Assembly: GCA_037439945.1 (NCBI GenBank)
Contig: JBBIVA010000160.1
Coordinates: 1-6,199, forward strand
Length of the DNA stretch: 6,199 nt
Direction: 5' to 3'
Source of the DNA: CALEUX01 sp037439945
GTDB lineage: Bacteria; Bacteroidota; Bacteroidia; Bacteroidales; Marinilabiliaceae
The notes under the pieces are model-generated. The model was not told where the DNA came from. It made no database searches and was given only the letters and a program-made list of their open reading frames with translations. Shown in pieces: positions 5,511-6,199 of the stretch (position 1 is its first letter; every line of letters starts with the position of its first letter). The translations under genes were made by a program, and so were the position numbers.

Positions 5511-6008
5511 CTATTTTTTCACCTTCAAAAAGGTTTCAATAATTCTTTCGAGCTCTTCTTTTGGCAATAAACCCTTTGCCCCGCCGGGTTTTTCATTCAT
5601 GGGAATAAAAAGTAAAGATGGGTATGCATCAACTCCAAAAGCTGCAGCCAATTCACGATTTTTCTCAGCATCTACCTTATAAACCTGAATTTTATCCCCA
5701 TATTCCTGTTGAAGTTCAGCCAAAATAGGGGCCAACCTTTTGCACGGCCCACACCATTCGGCATAAAAATCAATAATTGCCGGCCTGTCACCTTTATACT
5801 TCCATTCAGTACTGTTTTTATAATCAAAAACCTTCTCAATAAAAGTATTTTCATTTAAACTAATAACCTGACGTGTATTACTGCTATTAGGTGTTGCTGC
5901 CTGAACTGACCCAGTACCGGCTTTATTTTCAGAGTTTGTACCCGCCGAACACGCCGTTGATTGAAGCAAAAAAACGCCAAAAACCACCAATAAAAATATA
6001 TTCTTCAT
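5511..6008 (-). CDS. Lipoprotein thioredoxin (periplasmic thiol-disulfide oxidoreductase)
   Basis: The 165-aa protein has a short leader (MKNIFLLVVFGVFLLQSTAC) with a likely lipidated Cys at 20, then a low-complexity Ser/Thr/Asn/Gly linker to about residue 47, and one thioredoxin fold from about 48 to the end. The active site WCGPC is at 85-89 after the usual DFYAE, so the redox Cys are 86 and 89. VDAEKN (112-117) and the cis-Pro region AYPSLLF (P130) are in the normal places. It is expected to reduce or shuffle disulfides, or reduce partner proteins, on the periplasmic side of the membrane. The lipobox S-T-A-C is weak because position -3 is Ser rather than Leu, so cleavage by signal peptidase I, giving a soluble form, is an alternative. 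The gene has its own -7 element (6068-6075) and terminator, so it is not part of the thiamin unit despite sharing its strand. Confidence 0.93.
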   Translation of the reverse strand: MKNIFLLVVFGVFLLQSTACSAGTNSENKAGTGSVQAATPNSSNTRQVISLNENTFIEKVFDYKNSTEWKYKGDRPAIIDFYAEWCGPCKRLAPILAELQQEYGDKIQVYKVDAEKNRELAAAFGVDAYPSLLFIPMNEKPGGAKGLLPKEELERIIETFLKVKK

Positions 6009-6067
6009 AATACAATTTTTTTAAAATTAACTTTACCGGTAATTACTTAATAAGCCGGATAATTTTT

Positions 6068-6075
6068 CAAATATA
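6068..6075 (-). promoter_or_regulatory. -7 promoter element of the thioredoxin gene
   Basis: The minus strand reads TATATTTG, a full TAnnTTTG match, giving a start near 6062 and a 5' UTR of about 54 nt. The 15 bases 6068-6082 are identical to 5447-5461 at the receptor promoter. A perfect 10-bp palindrome TTACCGGTAA lies in the leader at 6033-6042. Confidence 0.6.
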
Positions 6076-6153
6076 ATAAAAACAGTGCCACTTTTTTATT
6101 ATATAACTTTACACTGATATACAAGCGTAAATTAAAACCCATTTATTATTTAA

Positions 6154-6199
6154 CCCGGATTAGTCATTAGAAAGGCAATGAACTAATGACTTAGCCGGG
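6154..6199. repeat. Imperfect inverted repeat at the right edge
   Basis: The 17-nt arm 6154-6170 matches the reverse complement of 6183-6199 at 15 of 17 positions, around a 12-nt loop. The outer five and the inner nine pairs are perfect. It may extend beyond the window. No strong T-run follows on the left side, so a minus-strand terminator is not well supported. It could be a REP-like palindrome, the end of a mobile element, or part of a structured RNA. Confidence 0.75.

Noticed and set aside
6104..6111. TAACTTTA as a plus-strand promoter
   Set aside because: It misses the final G of the -7 consensus and no gene is visible downstream before the window ends; it is kept only as a note in the palindrome finding.

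Overview
The window looks like a piece of a Bacteroidota chromosome. It is AT-rich, its genes lack Shine-Dalgarno sequences, and three start regions carry good matches to the Bacteroidota -7 promoter element TAnnTTTG. It also encodes a TonB-dependent receptor with an N-terminal carboxypeptidase-regulatory-like domain and lipoprotein or Sec-type leaders typical of that phylum. The exact genus cannot be read from the sequence.

Left edge (1-397): on the minus strand, starting at 93 and leaving the window at 1, is the first 31 codons of a lipoprotein gene. The hydrophobic core of its signal peptide is encoded by a TTCTC pentanucleotide repeat. A change of one repeat unit in either direction brings a stop codon into frame within the window, so this looks like a slipped-strand ON/OFF switch, closely resembling the CTCTT-repeat leader of Neisseria opa genes. 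The window carries the ON frame. A 304-bp AT-rich divergent intergenic region separates it from panB.

Plus-strand block (398-2559): panB (ketopantoate hydroxymethyltransferase, pantothenate/CoA synthesis), an RluA-family RNA pseudouridine synthase, and a small secreted protein of unknown function. The three are closely spaced and may be one transcription unit from the promoter at 366-373. A hairpin terminator (2562-2603) lies between this block and the convergent receptor gene.

Minus-strand block (6199-2644): a lipoprotein thioredoxin with a WCGPC active site and its own promoter and terminator, then a separate transcription unit for a TonB-dependent receptor. The receptor's roughly 320-nt leader carries two complete TPP (THI-box) riboswitch aptamers in tandem, and the predicted transcription start falls at the base of the first aptamer. 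The receptor is therefore most likely an outer-membrane thiamin (or thiamin precursor/phosphate) importer repressed by TPP. It is alone in its unit: no inner-membrane thiamin transporter or thiamin pyrophosphokinase follows it.

The right edge (6154-6199) holds a long imperfect inverted repeat of unknown role. The two observations most worth following up are the opa-like repeat switch at the left edge and the tandem TPP riboswitches.
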